A stretch of DNA of 64,000 nucleotides from Anaerolineales bacterium (GCA_020634895.1 JACKAV010000008.1:62001-126000), one strand, 5' to 3'; shown: positions 17,148 through 26,690, numbered from the stretch's first letter. A program made the numbers and translations. The notes: generated by a model not told the origin, from the letters alone.

Positions 17148-17172
17148 CAACCATTTCACAGGAGAAAAAAAC

Positions 17173-17976
17173 ATGCTGAACAAAATCCTCTTTCATCATT
17201 TCCCCAGCATTAAAAGCCTGTTGACGCGCCTGCAGTATGAGTTCATTTCTGCGCTGATCCTTAAACGCGATGTTTTGTTCATGAACTTTGGCTACTCGGC
17301 GCGCCATCAGGGGGCAGATCCGATCGTGCTTGAGCCTGACGATGAGATTCATCGTTATCCTTTGCAGTTGTATCACCATGTGGCTGAGCATGTGGATTGG
17401 ACCGATGCCGACGTTCTGGAAGTCAGTTCGGGGCGGGGCGGGGGAGCGTCTTTTATCATGCGGTATTTCAAGCCGCGTTCCTATGTGGGCGTGGACTTTT
17501 CCTTGAAAGCCATTGAGTTTTGTGACCAGCATCATCATATTGACGGTTTGAAATTTGAACATGGCAATGCGGAGGATCTGAAATATCCGGATGACACGTT
17601 TGATATAGTTTTAAATGTGGAAGCTTCGCTGTATTACCCGAATATCAAAAAATTTTTACATCACGTTAGGCGGATATTGAAACCGGGCGGTTACTTTTTA
17701 TACACAGACCTGCGCTACGAGGAAAAGGTGTCTGAGTGGCATGCCCAGCTTGAGGAAAGCGGAATGAAGATCGTCCGGCAGGAGGATATTACGGAGAACG
17801 TGCTCAAAGCCATGGAACTGGATCGCGAGCGCCGCATTTACCTGGTCGATACGTATATTCCGCGCATCCTGCGCAAGCAGTTCTATCATTTTGCCGGTCT
17901 CGACGTTGCGTCACTTGAGAAGGTGCCGCATCTTGAAAAACGTCGTTATTGGTATTTTGTTCTGCAAAAGGTGTAA
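17173..17976 (+). CDS. Class I SAM-dependent methyltransferase
   Basis: The 267-residue protein has the SAM-binding motif I WTDADVLEVSSGRGGGASF (VLEVSSGRGGG in place of the common VLDVGCGxG), then motif II-like YVGVDFSLKAIEFC. FEHGNAEDLKYPDDTFDIVL and RRILKPGGYFLYTDL follow, as in sterol, phthiotriol and macrocin-type O/C-methyltransferases. The acceptor is unknown. The ATG has AGGAG eight to nine bases upstream. The gene ends at a bidirectional terminator shared with the large phosphoesterase gene on the other strand. Confidence 0.85.
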   Translation: MLNKILFHHFPSIKSLLTRLQYEFISALILKRDVLFMNFGYSARHQGADPIVLEPDDEIHRYPLQLYHHVAEHVDWTDADVLEVSSGRGGGASFIMRYFKPRSYVGVDFSLKAIEFCDQHHHIDGLKFEHGNAEDLKYPDDTFDIVLNVEASLYYPNIKKFLHHVRRILKPGGYFLYTDLRYEEKVSEWHAQLEESGMKIVRQEDITENVLKAMELDRERRIYLVDTYIPRILRKQFYHFAGLDVASLEKVPHLEKRRYWYFVLQKV

Positions 17977-17991
17977 GGCAAAAGTTATAAG

Positions 17992-18029
17992 AATCAAAAA
18001 GCAGACTCAAACGAGTCTGCTTTTTGATT
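17992..18029. terminator. Bidirectional terminator between convergent genes
   Basis: A perfect 17-pair stem: AATCAAAAAGCAGACTC (17992-18008) with its complement at 18013-18029, four-base loop. A and T runs on the two sides make it work in both directions. It overlaps the stop of the minus-strand gene by one base. Confidence 0.92.
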
Positions 18030-21000
18030 TATCGCACATTGAAGAAAGAGACTTCCGACCAATCACTCCAGTTCCCGGCGCTGTCCAGGGTGCGTACGCG
18101 CCAGTAGTAGGTTCTTTTCAGTAAACCTTTTGTTTGCAAAGTGTTTTTTGTGGTCGCGGCGGTAAAGTCGGGCGAATCAAAATCGGGACTCATATCCAAC
18201 TCGAGCTGGTATTTTTGCGCGCCGTCCACTTTGGACCATTGCAGCCACGGGCGTTTCGGCGTAGCTGAGCCATTGGTCGGGCTGACAAGTGTCGGCGGAG
18301 GTGGAGGCGTTGTGTCCACAATGAAGGAATAGGTTTTGCTGAATTTGCCCGGGTTGAGGTCCTTGTCATAAGCGCGGACGCGCAAGTAATACGTTCCATC
18401 AGGCAGCGGCGCGGACGTGATGAGTTTTGTATCCGTAAAGGTTTGCGTGAGTACAAGCTGTGCGAAACCGCTATCGTGTGCAAGAAAAATTTCATACGCC
18501 TGTGCATTGCGAACGGACGACCACGAGAGCGTGGATGAATTATTTAATACGTCATTGGGCAGGGCGTAAATATTCGGCGCGGAAAAATCAACCGTGGTTT
18601 TGGCAACTGAAAAACTTTCTCCATCGGTAAAAATGCCGGTTGCAATCGGATTACCAGCAAGGTCTGTGATGTTTCCATTATCAAACATATCGAGGCGGAT
18701 CGTGCCAGACCCCGCACCAGTATCGACCGTAACCCAATAGAATGGATTCGCGTTCTGCAAGTTGATGACCGTTGATTTTATGATGTTCGATTGCGTGACG
18801 GTAAAATCGCTCATTTCCACGCCGAGAACTGGTTCGGAAAACGTGACAATGAAATCCGCAGTTCGGCTGATGGTTGGGTTCCCACTGGCGCGGATGATGG
18901 ATGTCACCTGCGGCGGCGTGCGGTCGATCACATAACTTTCGCCGTTGGTAAAGTTTGCGTTGCCGATCCCATTCCCGCCAAGGCTGACTCCCTGCGCATT
19001 ATGAATGCTGTCATCGTCTACCAAGTCTAATTTTATTTCACCTTCAGTTGTTCCCGCATTGACGTTGACGATATAGAACGGATTCGAGTTTTCAATGCCT
19101 GTGATAATGGCTCCATTCGTAAGAGAGAAATCGCCTGCGTCCACGCCTTCAACTGACTCGGAAAACGTAACGATGAAACTGATATTAGCGGAGTTGGTCG
19201 GGCTGGCGCCTGCGCGAGTGATAGACAATGCAATCGGCGTATCCATCGCCATGTTATACACGCTGCCGATGAAATTCCCGTTGCCCCAACCCGTGCCGCC
19301 CAAAGGGTTTCCAAGCAAGTCTGTAATACTGTCATCGTCATTCATGTCAAGCCGGACGCTGTCGCTGCCGGGCTGCATCAAGATGGATACGACATATTGA
19401 GTCCCTGCGCCGGATATATTCGTAATAACTGCGCCATTGATGGTGGATAAAAGAAAGTCGCCTCCATCCACGCCGGTAACTGGCTCTGAAAAATTGACAA
19501 TGTAATCTACGCCAGAAGCGTTAGATGACGGCGTAATGGATGTTACTACAGGCGGCGTGCGGTCTATGGTATAGGACGCTCCGCTTGTGAAATTTGATAT
19601 TGTGTCATTACCAGCCAAATCGATCACGGAATTATTGTCGATGAAATCAAGGCGAAGATTATCGTCACCATTTCCAGTTGCGGCTGTGACTGTGTAATTG
19701 CCCCCAGTGCCAGTGACGTTTATGATCGTTGCGTTTGTGTTTGTGTTGAGAGTGAAATCTGAAATATCAACTCCGCTGACAGGTTCGGAAAATGATACGG
19801 CGAAATCTACCGAATCGGCATTTGTCGGATTTGGGCTTATCGTCGAAATGGAGATGACCGAAGGTTGAGTTTTGTCGATAGTGTAGCTTTCTCCCGTAGA
19901 GAAATTACCATTGCCTGCACCTTCCCAGCCGAGTGGAATGCCAAGGCTGTTGACGATGCTGTCGTTGTCGATGGGATCGAGGCGAATATTTCCATCCCCG
20001 CCAGTGTTGACGGTGACCGTATATATATTCCCAGTTCCATTCACGCTGGCGATATTGGCACCATTGGGATTCCCGCTGAGAACAAAATCGGAAATATCCA
20101 CGCCGGAGACCGCTTCCGTGAACGTGACCTGAAAATTGACCGTGGCGGCATTGGTCGGGTCAGCGTTTTGGCGGGTGATGGAACTGACGGCAGGCGCCTG
20201 TTTGCCAAGTGTGTATTCATCCACAAGCATGCCTGAACGGGTGTACATTTGAAATTTCATGGTATTGCTTGTGGCTTCCACCCGCATCGCGCCATAGTCC
20301 TGATTGAAGCGGACTTGACTCTCAGGCAGAATGTCACGGATATCGTAAAGCTCACCGCCGCCGACTCCGTTCACAAAATAAGGGATGCCATCCACAAGCA
20401 GGCGTTCGTAAATATGGTCGTGTCCGCTGAGAACGGCATCTGCGCCCCATTCTTTGAAGGGCCAACGCATATATTCTGTCGAGCCATGCTGACCGGATGA
20501 ATACGGTGCGTGGTGCAGCACAACAATATTGAACGGAGATGTGGAGGCGGCGAGAGCTTTTCGCAGCCAAATGCCTTGTTGCGAGTTGTAGGTGACCCCA
20601 TCCGGTTCGCTGCGGTCGCTATCTAAAACAAAGAAATGCACAGAGCCTTGTATAAAGTCATAATAGGTAATTCTGTTGTAATAGCCGAAGTAGCTGAAAT
20701 ATATATTAGCGCCTGAAACCCAATCGTGGTTTCCCAACGCGGGATAAAAGCGGCGGGTGGCTGACCCTTCGCCATATTTGCCCTTGTATCTGATGAGGTA
20801 TTCATGGAAGTATTGACCGACATTGTCGTCGATTGTGTCCGCCCCGCCGTTCGGATAGTTGTTGTCACCGACTGTTACGATAAAATCCGGGCTCCAACTT
20901 TTGATAAGATTGGAAACATCCAATAGCGGCTGACCTGCCAGACCAAAATCACCAATTACAGCAAAAATGATCTGGTCGCTTTGGGCTTTTGCTGGGATGG

Positions 21001-21073
21001 GTCTTCCGCTAAAGCTCGAAAGAATAATGATCAGGCTTGTCAATGTCAGCTTTATTGTTCTCGAAAATTTCAT
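18029..21073 (-). CDS. Secreted calcineurin-like phosphoesterase with five repeats and two FnIII-like domains
   Basis: A 1014-residue exported protein with a signal peptide (about residues 1-30). Residues ~35-270 form a purple-acid-phosphatase-like metallophosphoesterase carrying all ligand motifs: FAVIGDFG, VGDNNYPNG, ALGNHDW, VLHHAPYSSGQH and SGHDHIYER. Then come five repeats of about 100 residues, each reading 'PTNA..V.F.VTFSEPVSGVD.SDF' and ending 'RLD..D..SI.D..GN', a bacterial Ig/cadherin-like stalk whose Asp-rich loops could bind calcium. The end has two FnIII-like units (residues ~825-1014). It has no sorting signal or final membrane helix. AGGAG precedes the ATG, and TATAAT lies 34 bases before it (21107-21112). 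Confidence 0.88.
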   Translation of the reverse strand: MKFSRTIKLTLTSLIIILSSFSGRPIPAKAQSDQIIFAVIGDFGLAGQPLLDVSNLIKSWSPDFIVTVGDNNYPNGGADTIDDNVGQYFHEYLIRYKGKYGEGSATRRFYPALGNHDWVSGANIYFSYFGYYNRITYYDFIQGSVHFFVLDSDRSEPDGVTYNSQQGIWLRKALAASTSPFNIVVLHHAPYSSGQHGSTEYMRWPFKEWGADAVLSGHDHIYERLLVDGIPYFVNGVGGGELYDIRDILPESQVRFNQDYGAMRVEATSNTMKFQMYTRSGMLVDEYTLGKQAPAVSSITRQNADPTNAATVNFQVTFTEAVSGVDISDFVLSGNPNGANIASVNGTGNIYTVTVNTGGDGNIRLDPIDNDSIVNSLGIPLGWEGAGNGNFSTGESYTIDKTQPSVISISTISPNPTNADSVDFAVSFSEPVSGVDISDFTLNTNTNATIINVTGTGGNYTVTAATGNGDDNLRLDFIDNNSVIDLAGNDTISNFTSGASYTIDRTPPVVTSITPSSNASGVDYIVNFSEPVTGVDGGDFLLSTINGAVITNISGAGTQYVVSILMQPGSDSVRLDMNDDDSITDLLGNPLGGTGWGNGNFIGSVYNMAMDTPIALSITRAGASPTNSANISFIVTFSESVEGVDAGDFSLTNGAIITGIENSNPFYIVNVNAGTTEGEIKLDLVDDDSIHNAQGVSLGGNGIGNANFTNGESYVIDRTPPQVTSIIRASGNPTISRTADFIVTFSEPVLGVEMSDFTVTQSNIIKSTVINLQNANPFYWVTVDTGAGSGTIRLDMFDNGNITDLAGNPIATGIFTDGESFSVAKTTVDFSAPNIYALPNDVLNNSSTLSWSSVRNAQAYEIFLAHDSGFAQLVLTQTFTDTKLITSAPLPDGTYYLRVRAYDKDLNPGKFSKTYSFIVDTTPPPPPTLVSPTNGSATPKRPWLQWSKVDGAQKYQLELDMSPDFDSPDFTAATTKNTLQTKGLLKRTYYWRVRTLDSAGNWSDWSEVSFFNVR

Positions 21074-21172
21074 GTGCTTCTCCTGTATTGCTGCGAGGGC
21101 ACGATCATTATATTTTTTATAATTGTTTCCTGAATGCCTGACATGAACTTAATATGGTTTTGTCTCTGATGT

Positions 21173-21178
21173 TAAAAT
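21173..21178 (+). promoter_or_regulatory. Possible -10 box just before the M23 lipoprotein gene
   Basis: TAAAAT at 21173-21178 ends ten bases before the ATG at 21189; no ribosome site is visible. This suggests a leaderless or near-leaderless mRNA. Confidence 0.35.
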
Positions 21179-21188
21179 GGTTCCCTAT

Positions 21189-22145
21189 ATGAAACGAATT
21201 TATTTCCTGTTTTTATCTCTTCTACTTTTTTCTTGTAATATTCCCGCTACGGATTCGCCTCAATCAATAACTGCGGAAACACCGACATTTTCCGTCCCAA
21301 CGTCAACGCCTGCTTTTTTGACTTTTTCACCCACGCCTTCGCTTATCCCTCCCACGCCAACTGAGACGCCGATTCCCTGCGATCCGTTGAACGCCGACTA
21401 CTGCATCATGGCTGGACATTTTCTCTTTCAGCATCCTATTTTTCCGCCCGGTAACGATGAGGTTGATCTAACTTACCTTTATGCGACTACAGCAAACGGG
21501 AAGCGGGATCCGCACCACGGCGTGGAATTCCAAAACGCCTTCGGTACACCCGTCCACGCCGCGGGTGATGGAACGGTGGTGTTCGCAGATTCAGATACAG
21601 CAACTCTATTCAGCCCTTGGGCAGATTTCTACGGCAATGTGGTTATCATTCGCCATACGAATCAGATGTACACGTTGTATGCTCATCTGTCTGCTATTTT
21701 GGTCCAGCCGGGGATTGAGGTTAAAGCGGGGGATGTGATCGGTCAGGTTGGGGCGACGGGTGGTGCTACGGGAGCGCACCTCCACTTCGAGGTCCGCGAA
21801 GGAAGCGACTACACGGATTACTTTTCCACTCAAAACCCTGAGCTTTGGCTGATCCCGCAGGAGGGGACAGGTGCCATGTCCATTACATTGAAAACAAGCT
21901 CGGAAGAAAAACGCGAGCGTCCGCTTGTTATTACGCGATATGCGGCGGGCAGCGATGCGGTCTTGTTTACGTATTACATCACGTCGTATGCGAAGGGGTT
22001 TGAGCAAAATGCTGAAGATGCTGCCTTGAACAGCCTGCCAGCAGGGCGGTATAAGATCGCATTCAACGATACGTCCGGTTTGCGCGAACGTATCGTTGAG
22101 GTGGAAGCGGGGGAACTGACAGAAGTTGTTTTTGAAGTGAAGTGA
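21189..22145 (+). CDS. M23 peptidase-domain lipoprotein
   Basis: A 318-residue protein with an N-terminal signal and lipobox FSC (MKRIYFLFLSLLLFSCNIPA), then a Thr/Pro-rich linker to about residue 65. The LytM/M23 domain follows: DPHHGVEFQNAFGTPVHAAG, then VIIRHTNQMYTLYAHLSAIL and TGAHLHFEVREG. The HxxxE/D...HLHxE pattern keeps the zinc ligands, with Glu where Asp is usual in the first motif. It probably cleaves peptide cross-links in the cell wall or regulates such enzymes. A C-terminal beta domain of about 85 residues is unassigned. I choose MKRIYF as start because the signal peptide begins there. Confidence 0.85.
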   Translation: MKRIYFLFLSLLLFSCNIPATDSPQSITAETPTFSVPTSTPAFLTFSPTPSLIPPTPTETPIPCDPLNADYCIMAGHFLFQHPIFPPGNDEVDLTYLYATTANGKRDPHHGVEFQNAFGTPVHAAGDGTVVFADSDTATLFSPWADFYGNVVIIRHTNQMYTLYAHLSAILVQPGIEVKAGDVIGQVGATGGATGAHLHFEVREGSDYTDYFSTQNPELWLIPQEGTGAMSITLKTSSEEKRERPLVITRYAAGSDAVLFTYYITSYAKGFEQNAEDAALNSLPAGRYKIAFNDTSGLRERIVEVEAGELTEVVFEVK

Positions 22146-22165
22146 TCCTTCTTGTCTTTATGAAT

Positions 22166-22750
22166 TTATATTGCGACGACGGGAACTAAAAATACGAAGA
22201 CGAGCAGACCTGCGGCAAGTGCCAGTGCGCCAAATGCCGCGAAGAATACCCGCATATTGCTTTCGTTGTTCAACAGGGATGCCCATGCGACGAAGGCAAG
22301 CCCGAGTGCCATAACAAGCATGACGAGTTGAAGTTGGTCGCCTCGCTCATCGAATTCGGAGGCAAGTTCAAAGTCGGTATCTGAGTTGTCCCAAAGTGTT
22401 AAAGCGTCTGTGTACATTTCATCGTAATACGTGTCATCCCAAATGCCCTGATCGCGGTCAACGGCGGCTGCCAGTGCTTCGGAGAAGTTGTCTTGATAGT
22501 ACTCAGCGATTTCCGGGCGTTCGTCAACATTCAGATACCAGTTATCGAAATAGTTGTAATCTTGGGTAATATCCTGATTTGCCCGCAAATACTCCGCGTT
22601 CCCGTCATTTAATTCCTTCATGCCTTGTATCTCATATTCATTCTGTTTTGAATCTGCCATGGCTCCCAAATAGCTGACATATGCCGTCAGAACGCTGAGG
22701 ATGGCGATCATTGTCCCCAAAAATAGCTCACTGCTTAAGAACTTTTTCAT
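22166..22750 (-). CDS. Membrane protein of unknown function
   Basis: A 194-residue protein with one N-terminal membrane helix (LFLGTMIAILSVLTAYVSYL) and two at the C-terminus (LQLVMLVMALGLAFVAWASL and FFAAFGALALAAGLLVFVFL). Between them is an acidic Tyr/Asp-rich soluble part of about 85 residues (for example DNWYLNVDERPEIAEYYQDN). The start at 22748-22750 has CAGGAG upstream, which rules out a longer frame. No family recognised. Confidence 0.7.
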   Translation of the reverse strand: MKKFLSSELFLGTMIAILSVLTAYVSYLGAMADSKQNEYEIQGMKELNDGNAEYLRANQDITQDYNYFDNWYLNVDERPEIAEYYQDNFSEALAAAVDRDQGIWDDTYYDEMYTDALTLWDNSDTDFELASEFDERGDQLQLVMLVMALGLAFVAWASLLNNESNMRVFFAAFGALALAAGLLVFVFLVPVVAI

Positions 22751-22840
22751 CCCGTTTTCTCCTGTTTTACTGGCTTGGAATAAATTGCAAACCAGCATTA
22801 TATGGAAGATTCTATTTTTGGCAATCCGCAATTTTTAAAT

Positions 22841-22875
22841 AAAAAGCTCCATGAGAATTACTCACGGAGCTTTCA
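22841..22875 (-). terminator. Terminator after acs
   Basis: AAAGCTCC-TGAG and CTCA-GGAGCTTT form a stem 21 bases after the acs stop (minus strand), followed on that strand by TTTTTATTT. Confidence 0.85.
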
Positions 22876-22895
22876 TTGTTAATTGTCTTGGCGAT

Positions 22896-24794
22896 TTATT
22901 CTTCCAGAGTGCTGATATCGCCTTCGGGAAGTCCTTGCGCGCGGGCTTTTAAGACGCGCCTCATGATTTTGCCGGAGCGGGTCTTTGGAAGCTTATCCAG
23001 GAATTTGACTTCTTCCGGGCGGGCGATGGCACCCATGTGTTGGGCGACATGTTGACGTAATTCTTCCGAAAGTTCGGGCGACGGGGTCACGCCGGTGCGG
23101 AGCAGGACAAAACAGTGGATGCCTTGTCCCTTCACCTCATGCGGCAAACCGATGGCTGCAGCCTCTGCCACAGCGGGGTGACTCACCAACGCCGACTCAA
23201 CCTCGGCAGTTCCGAGGCGGTGACCGGATACTTTGATCACATCATCCACGCGTCCAATGATCCAGAAGTAGCCGTCCTTGTCGCGCTTGGCGGAGTCGCC
23301 AGTGGTGTATTTGCCCGGGTTTTTCGACCAGTATTGCTTTACATAGCGGTCATCATCACCGTAGATGGTTCGCAGCATTGAGGGCCACGGATTCTTGAGA
23401 ACAAGATAACCTTCATTGCCGTCTTCGACCGGTTTACCCTCTTCATCCACGATCTCGGCGGATTGACCAAAGAATGGTCGGGTTCCTGAGCCGGGTTTGA
23501 GCGGCACGGAAGGTGTGGGGGTGATCATGAACATACCAGTCTCGGTCTGCCACCATGTATCAATAATGGGACATTTTTCCTTGCCGATGACGCGGTGATA
23601 CCACTTCCACGCTTCCGGGTTGATCGGTTCTCCGACGGAGCCGAGCAGGCGCAGGGAAGAAAGATCGTGCTTGTTGGGCCACGCCTCACCGAAGCGCATC
23701 AATCCACGAATGGCTGTAGGCGCGGTGTAGAGGATGGTAATCCCATACTTCTCGACGCACTGCCACCAACGGTTCGGGTAGGGATAGGTGGGACCGCCTT
23801 CGAACATAAAGGAGGTTACGCCGTTGATCAATGGACCGTAAACGATGTAGGAGTGTCCCGTGACCCAGCCGGGGTCGGCGGCGCACCACCAACGGTCTTC
23901 GTCTTTGACATCGAAAACATATTTCAAGGTGGTATATGTGCCGACCATATATCCTCCATGTGTATGAAGGATGGCTTTGGGTTTGCCGGTCGAGCCGGAT
24001 GTGTAGAGGATGTATAGCGGGTCCTCGGCATCCATGACTTCAGTGGGGCATTTCCCATTGGCGATCGGCAGTTCCAGCAGGTCGTGGTACCAATGATCGC
24101 GCCCAGCTTCCATGGGAATATCTTCACCGACGCGTTTGACGACGATGACGTTCTCAACGGTGGGACAGCGCTTGAGCGCCTCATCGACCGTGCGCTTGAG
24201 TTCGATCACTTTGCCGTTGTTGTAACTTCGATCCATGGTGATAACGAGCTTTGACTGGCTGTCATCAATGCGGCCTTGAAGCGCGTCCACGGAGAAGCCG
24301 CCAAACACCACGGAGTGGATGGCGCCGATCTTTGCGCATGCCAGCATGGCAAACGCGATCTCGGGGATGCGTCCCATGTAGATCGTAACGCGATCTCCTT
24401 TTTGTACGCCCATGGCTTTGATGATGTTCGCCATGCGGCTGACTTCACGATTCATCGCAAAGTAGGAGAAAGTACGATGGTCCTTGCCATCTTCCGATTC
24501 CCAGATAAATGCAAGTTGATTTTTTCGATGTGTTTTTAAGTGCCTGTCAATTGCATTGTGTACGATATTTGTTTTCGCCCCAACAAACCATTTGAAGAAC
24601 GGTTTGTTCGAGTCGTCCAAAACCTTGTCCCACTTTTTGTACCATTCCAGTTCAGATGCTTCGGCAGCCCAAAAGCCTTCAAGGTCTTTGTCGGCTTTTT
24701 CTGCGAGTGCTTCCCAATCTTTTACTCGTGCCTGCTCTATAACTTGTTCAGACGGATAATAGACTTCGCCTTCCATTTCCTTCTTTTTTGCCAT
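22896..24794 (-). CDS. acs: Acetyl-CoA synthetase (AMP-forming)
   Basis: The 632-residue protein is an ANL-superfamily acetyl-CoA synthetase. The AMP-binding P-loop is YTSGSTGKPKAILHTHGGYM. DTWWQTETG, YTTGDSAKRDKDGYFWIIGR and the C-terminal PKTRSGKIMRRVLK, with the acetylation-regulated lysine, are all present. The N-terminal FKWFVGAKTNIVHNAIDRHL marks the Acs/propionyl-CoA synthetase group. Reaction: acetate + ATP + CoA gives acetyl-CoA + AMP + PPi. AGGAGG precedes the ATG. The MHS-family transporter gene lies upstream on the same strand, separated by a 160-base gap with a hairpin, and may supply a short-chain acid. Confidence 0.93.
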   Translation of the reverse strand: MAKKKEMEGEVYYPSEQVIEQARVKDWEALAEKADKDLEGFWAAEASELEWYKKWDKVLDDSNKPFFKWFVGAKTNIVHNAIDRHLKTHRKNQLAFIWESEDGKDHRTFSYFAMNREVSRMANIIKAMGVQKGDRVTIYMGRIPEIAFAMLACAKIGAIHSVVFGGFSVDALQGRIDDSQSKLVITMDRSYNNGKVIELKRTVDEALKRCPTVENVIVVKRVGEDIPMEAGRDHWYHDLLELPIANGKCPTEVMDAEDPLYILYTSGSTGKPKAILHTHGGYMVGTYTTLKYVFDVKDEDRWWCAADPGWVTGHSYIVYGPLINGVTSFMFEGGPTYPYPNRWWQCVEKYGITILYTAPTAIRGLMRFGEAWPNKHDLSSLRLLGSVGEPINPEAWKWYHRVIGKEKCPIIDTWWQTETGMFMITPTPSVPLKPGSGTRPFFGQSAEIVDEEGKPVEDGNEGYLVLKNPWPSMLRTIYGDDDRYVKQYWSKNPGKYTTGDSAKRDKDGYFWIIGRVDDVIKVSGHRLGTAEVESALVSHPAVAEAAAIGLPHEVKGQGIHCFVLLRTGVTPSPELSEELRQHVAQHMGAIARPEEVKFLDKLPKTRSGKIMRRVLKARAQGLPEGDISTLEE

Positions 24795-24896
24795 GAGTGC
24801 CTCCTGAAAATAATTGAGTTGTCGTAGACTATTCTAATCCTATTTGGTGATTTTGCTGGGAAAATACGTCAATAATTTCTAATTGTATTCTGTAGT

Positions 24897-24935
24897 CTTG
24901 ATGTGAGGCGGTGTGTGGATTCGCCTCACATCAAG
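24897..24935 (-). terminator. Hairpin after the MHS transporter gene
   Basis: A perfect 14-pair stem (CTTGATGTGAGGCG with its complement, 11-base loop) lies 20 bases after the transporter stop. There is no clear T-run, so it may act as a 3'-end stabiliser rather than a true intrinsic terminator. Confidence 0.55.
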
Positions 24936-24955
24936 ATTTAGATGGTTCGGTGAAA

Positions 24956-26359
24956 TTACATTTCGTCCTTTACAGCGATAGGTCCCATGCCTCCCGCGAT
25001 CGAATCCGATGCGATGTCTACATGGTTGGTCTCCGGCAGTTTCCAAAGACCAACGACTGCGCAAACGGCGGCAACGATCATTGGGTACCATAGTCCTGCG
25101 TAGTCGTTTCCAGTATTTTGAATCATGGATAAGCCAATGATGGGCACCAAACCACCGAACACACCGTTGCCGATATGATACGGCAGAGACATGGACGTGT
25201 AGCGGATTTTGGTGGGGAAGAGCTCAACAAGGAACGCCGCGATGGGTCCGTAGACCAGGGTCACATAAAGAACCTGAATCAAGACAAACAGGCTGAGCAT
25301 TACCGGGCTGTAGCTGGAATTTACAACTGCATCTGCCGGGGCGCCAATGAATGGAGCGAACTTTGCCATTGCCTGATAAATGGGAAGGTACGTGAGAACC
25401 GCCAATACCATACCCGCCATCATGAAAGGTTTGCGCCCGTATTTATCCGAAAGGTGACCAACCACTACAAAGAATGGAGTTCCAACCAATAGCGCTGCGC
25501 CAACAATATAGTTGGAGGTGAGCAGGTCCACGCCGAATATTTTTTGTAAATAGAAGAGGGCATAGAACTGACCTGTGTACCAGACGACTCCTTGTCCCAT
25601 CGTCGCACCAAAAAGTGCCAAAAGAACGTATCTGAGATTGAGGGGATTGGCAAAGCTTTCTTTGAGGGGGTTTTTCGAAATTTGCTTCTTTTCCTTGAGC
25701 TTCACATACAGCGGAGATTCGCGCAAAGAGTATCGGATCCACAGCGAGATAGCCACAAGCAGGATTGAAATGAGGAAGGGCACGCGCCAGCCGGTGGCTT
25801 CGAATGCTTCCTTGCCGTACAGGGTGCGGGTAATTTGGATCACGCCAAGAGAGATAAACAAACCGAATGTCGCAGTGATCTGGATCCAACTCGTGTAGAA
25901 GCCGCGGCGTCCGTTGGGAGCATGTTCTGCAACGTATGTCGCAGCGCCGCCATACTCACCACCCAGAGCCAAGCCTTGCAAAATGCGCAGTGCGATCAAA
26001 ATAATACCTGCTGCGGGTCCAATCGTCTCCGCTGTTGGCAGCAAGCCCACGGCGAATGTACAAAGACCCATTAAGGTCATGGTGACGAGGAAGGTGTATT
26101 TGCGTCCGATCAGGTCGCCGACACGCCCAAAAACGATCGCACCGAACGGGCGCACAATAAAGCCCACCGCAAATGCTGCAAGCCAGGCGATCATGTCGCC
26201 CAGCGGAGTTCCGGTCTGGTAGAACTTGCTGGAAATCACAGCAGCGAGACTGCCAAAAATATAAAAGTCGTACCATTCGATCATGGTTCCAGCAGCCGAA
26301 GCAAAGATAATACGCGCCAAACTTTGTTCAGCCTGGTCTTTTACAGTTTCTTTAGACAT
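24956..26359 (-). CDS. MFS transporter, metabolite:H+ symporter (MHS) family
   Basis: The 467-residue protein has 12 predicted membrane helices. It has the MHS-family N-terminus (IIFASAAGTMIEWYDFYIFG), then AFAVGFIVRPFGAIVFGRVG with DLIGRKYTF, the conserved MFS loop 2-3 motif. Relatives include ShiA, ProP, KgtP and YhjE-like carriers of shikimate, proline/betaine or organic acids. The substrate is not identifiable from sequence. The acs gene next in the transcript makes a monocarboxylate plausible (inference). The start at 26357-26359 has AAGGAG upstream; a longer frame is rejected. A 400-base region with stable secondary structure lies upstream. Confidence 0.88.
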   Translation of the reverse strand: MSKETVKDQAEQSLARIIFASAAGTMIEWYDFYIFGSLAAVISSKFYQTGTPLGDMIAWLAAFAVGFIVRPFGAIVFGRVGDLIGRKYTFLVTMTLMGLCTFAVGLLPTAETIGPAAGIILIALRILQGLALGGEYGGAATYVAEHAPNGRRGFYTSWIQITATFGLFISLGVIQITRTLYGKEAFEATGWRVPFLISILLVAISLWIRYSLRESPLYVKLKEKKQISKNPLKESFANPLNLRYVLLALFGATMGQGVVWYTGQFYALFYLQKIFGVDLLTSNYIVGAALLVGTPFFVVVGHLSDKYGRKPFMMAGMVLAVLTYLPIYQAMAKFAPFIGAPADAVVNSSYSPVMLSLFVLIQVLYVTLVYGPIAAFLVELFPTKIRYTSMSLPYHIGNGVFGGLVPIIGLSMIQNTGNDYAGLWYPMIVAAVCAVVGLWKLPETNHVDIASDSIAGGMGPIAVKDEM

Positions 26360-26462
26360 GGTTTCTCCTTGAAATTGCAAAGATTGGGATATGTTCTGTT
26401 TTTGATACAGTTGTAAAACGATGGGGAAAGGATTATGCCTGATGAGTCATGGGCTCTCCTCG

Positions 26463-26550
26463 GGTGCAGGCAGTAGGGTTTACAGCAAATACGTCTAATG
26501 GCGTATTTGCTGCTCTACTCCGTGGGCGGCTATTAAGAACCATCTGCACC
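26463..26550 (-). ncRNA. Structured RNA candidate in the leader of the MHS transporter gene
   Basis: The 26360-26769 gap has no gene. Within it three nested helices can form: GGTGCAG/CTGCACC (26463-26469 with 26544-26550), AGTAG/CTACT (26472-26476 with 26515-26519) and an 11-pair CAGCAAATACG/CGTATTTGCTG (26483-26493 with 26502-26512, loop of eight). An unpaired 24-base strand sits between the second and first helix on one side. It lies about 105-190 bases before the transporter ATG. The sequence does not match a riboswitch class I can recall. The strand is inferred from the downstream gene. Confidence 0.4.
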
Positions 26551-26690
26551 TCGTGCTGGATTAAGTCCCGTAAATAAACCTATAAAAGAGTGCTCACAAT
26601 TTACGATATAAACACAAGGATTTTGTGATGGTTACTGCGAAAATGGATACTGTTTGACATTCTGTTTATTATTGCCCCCGAAATTGCGCC

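Noticed and set aside
24897..24935. Standard Rho-independent terminator with T-run
   Set aside because: The stem is perfect but no T-run follows on the relevant strand, so it is listed only as a hairpin with reduced confidence.
26461..26580. Cobalamin or TPP riboswitch
   Set aside because: None of the conserved core segments of these classes could be found on either strand.
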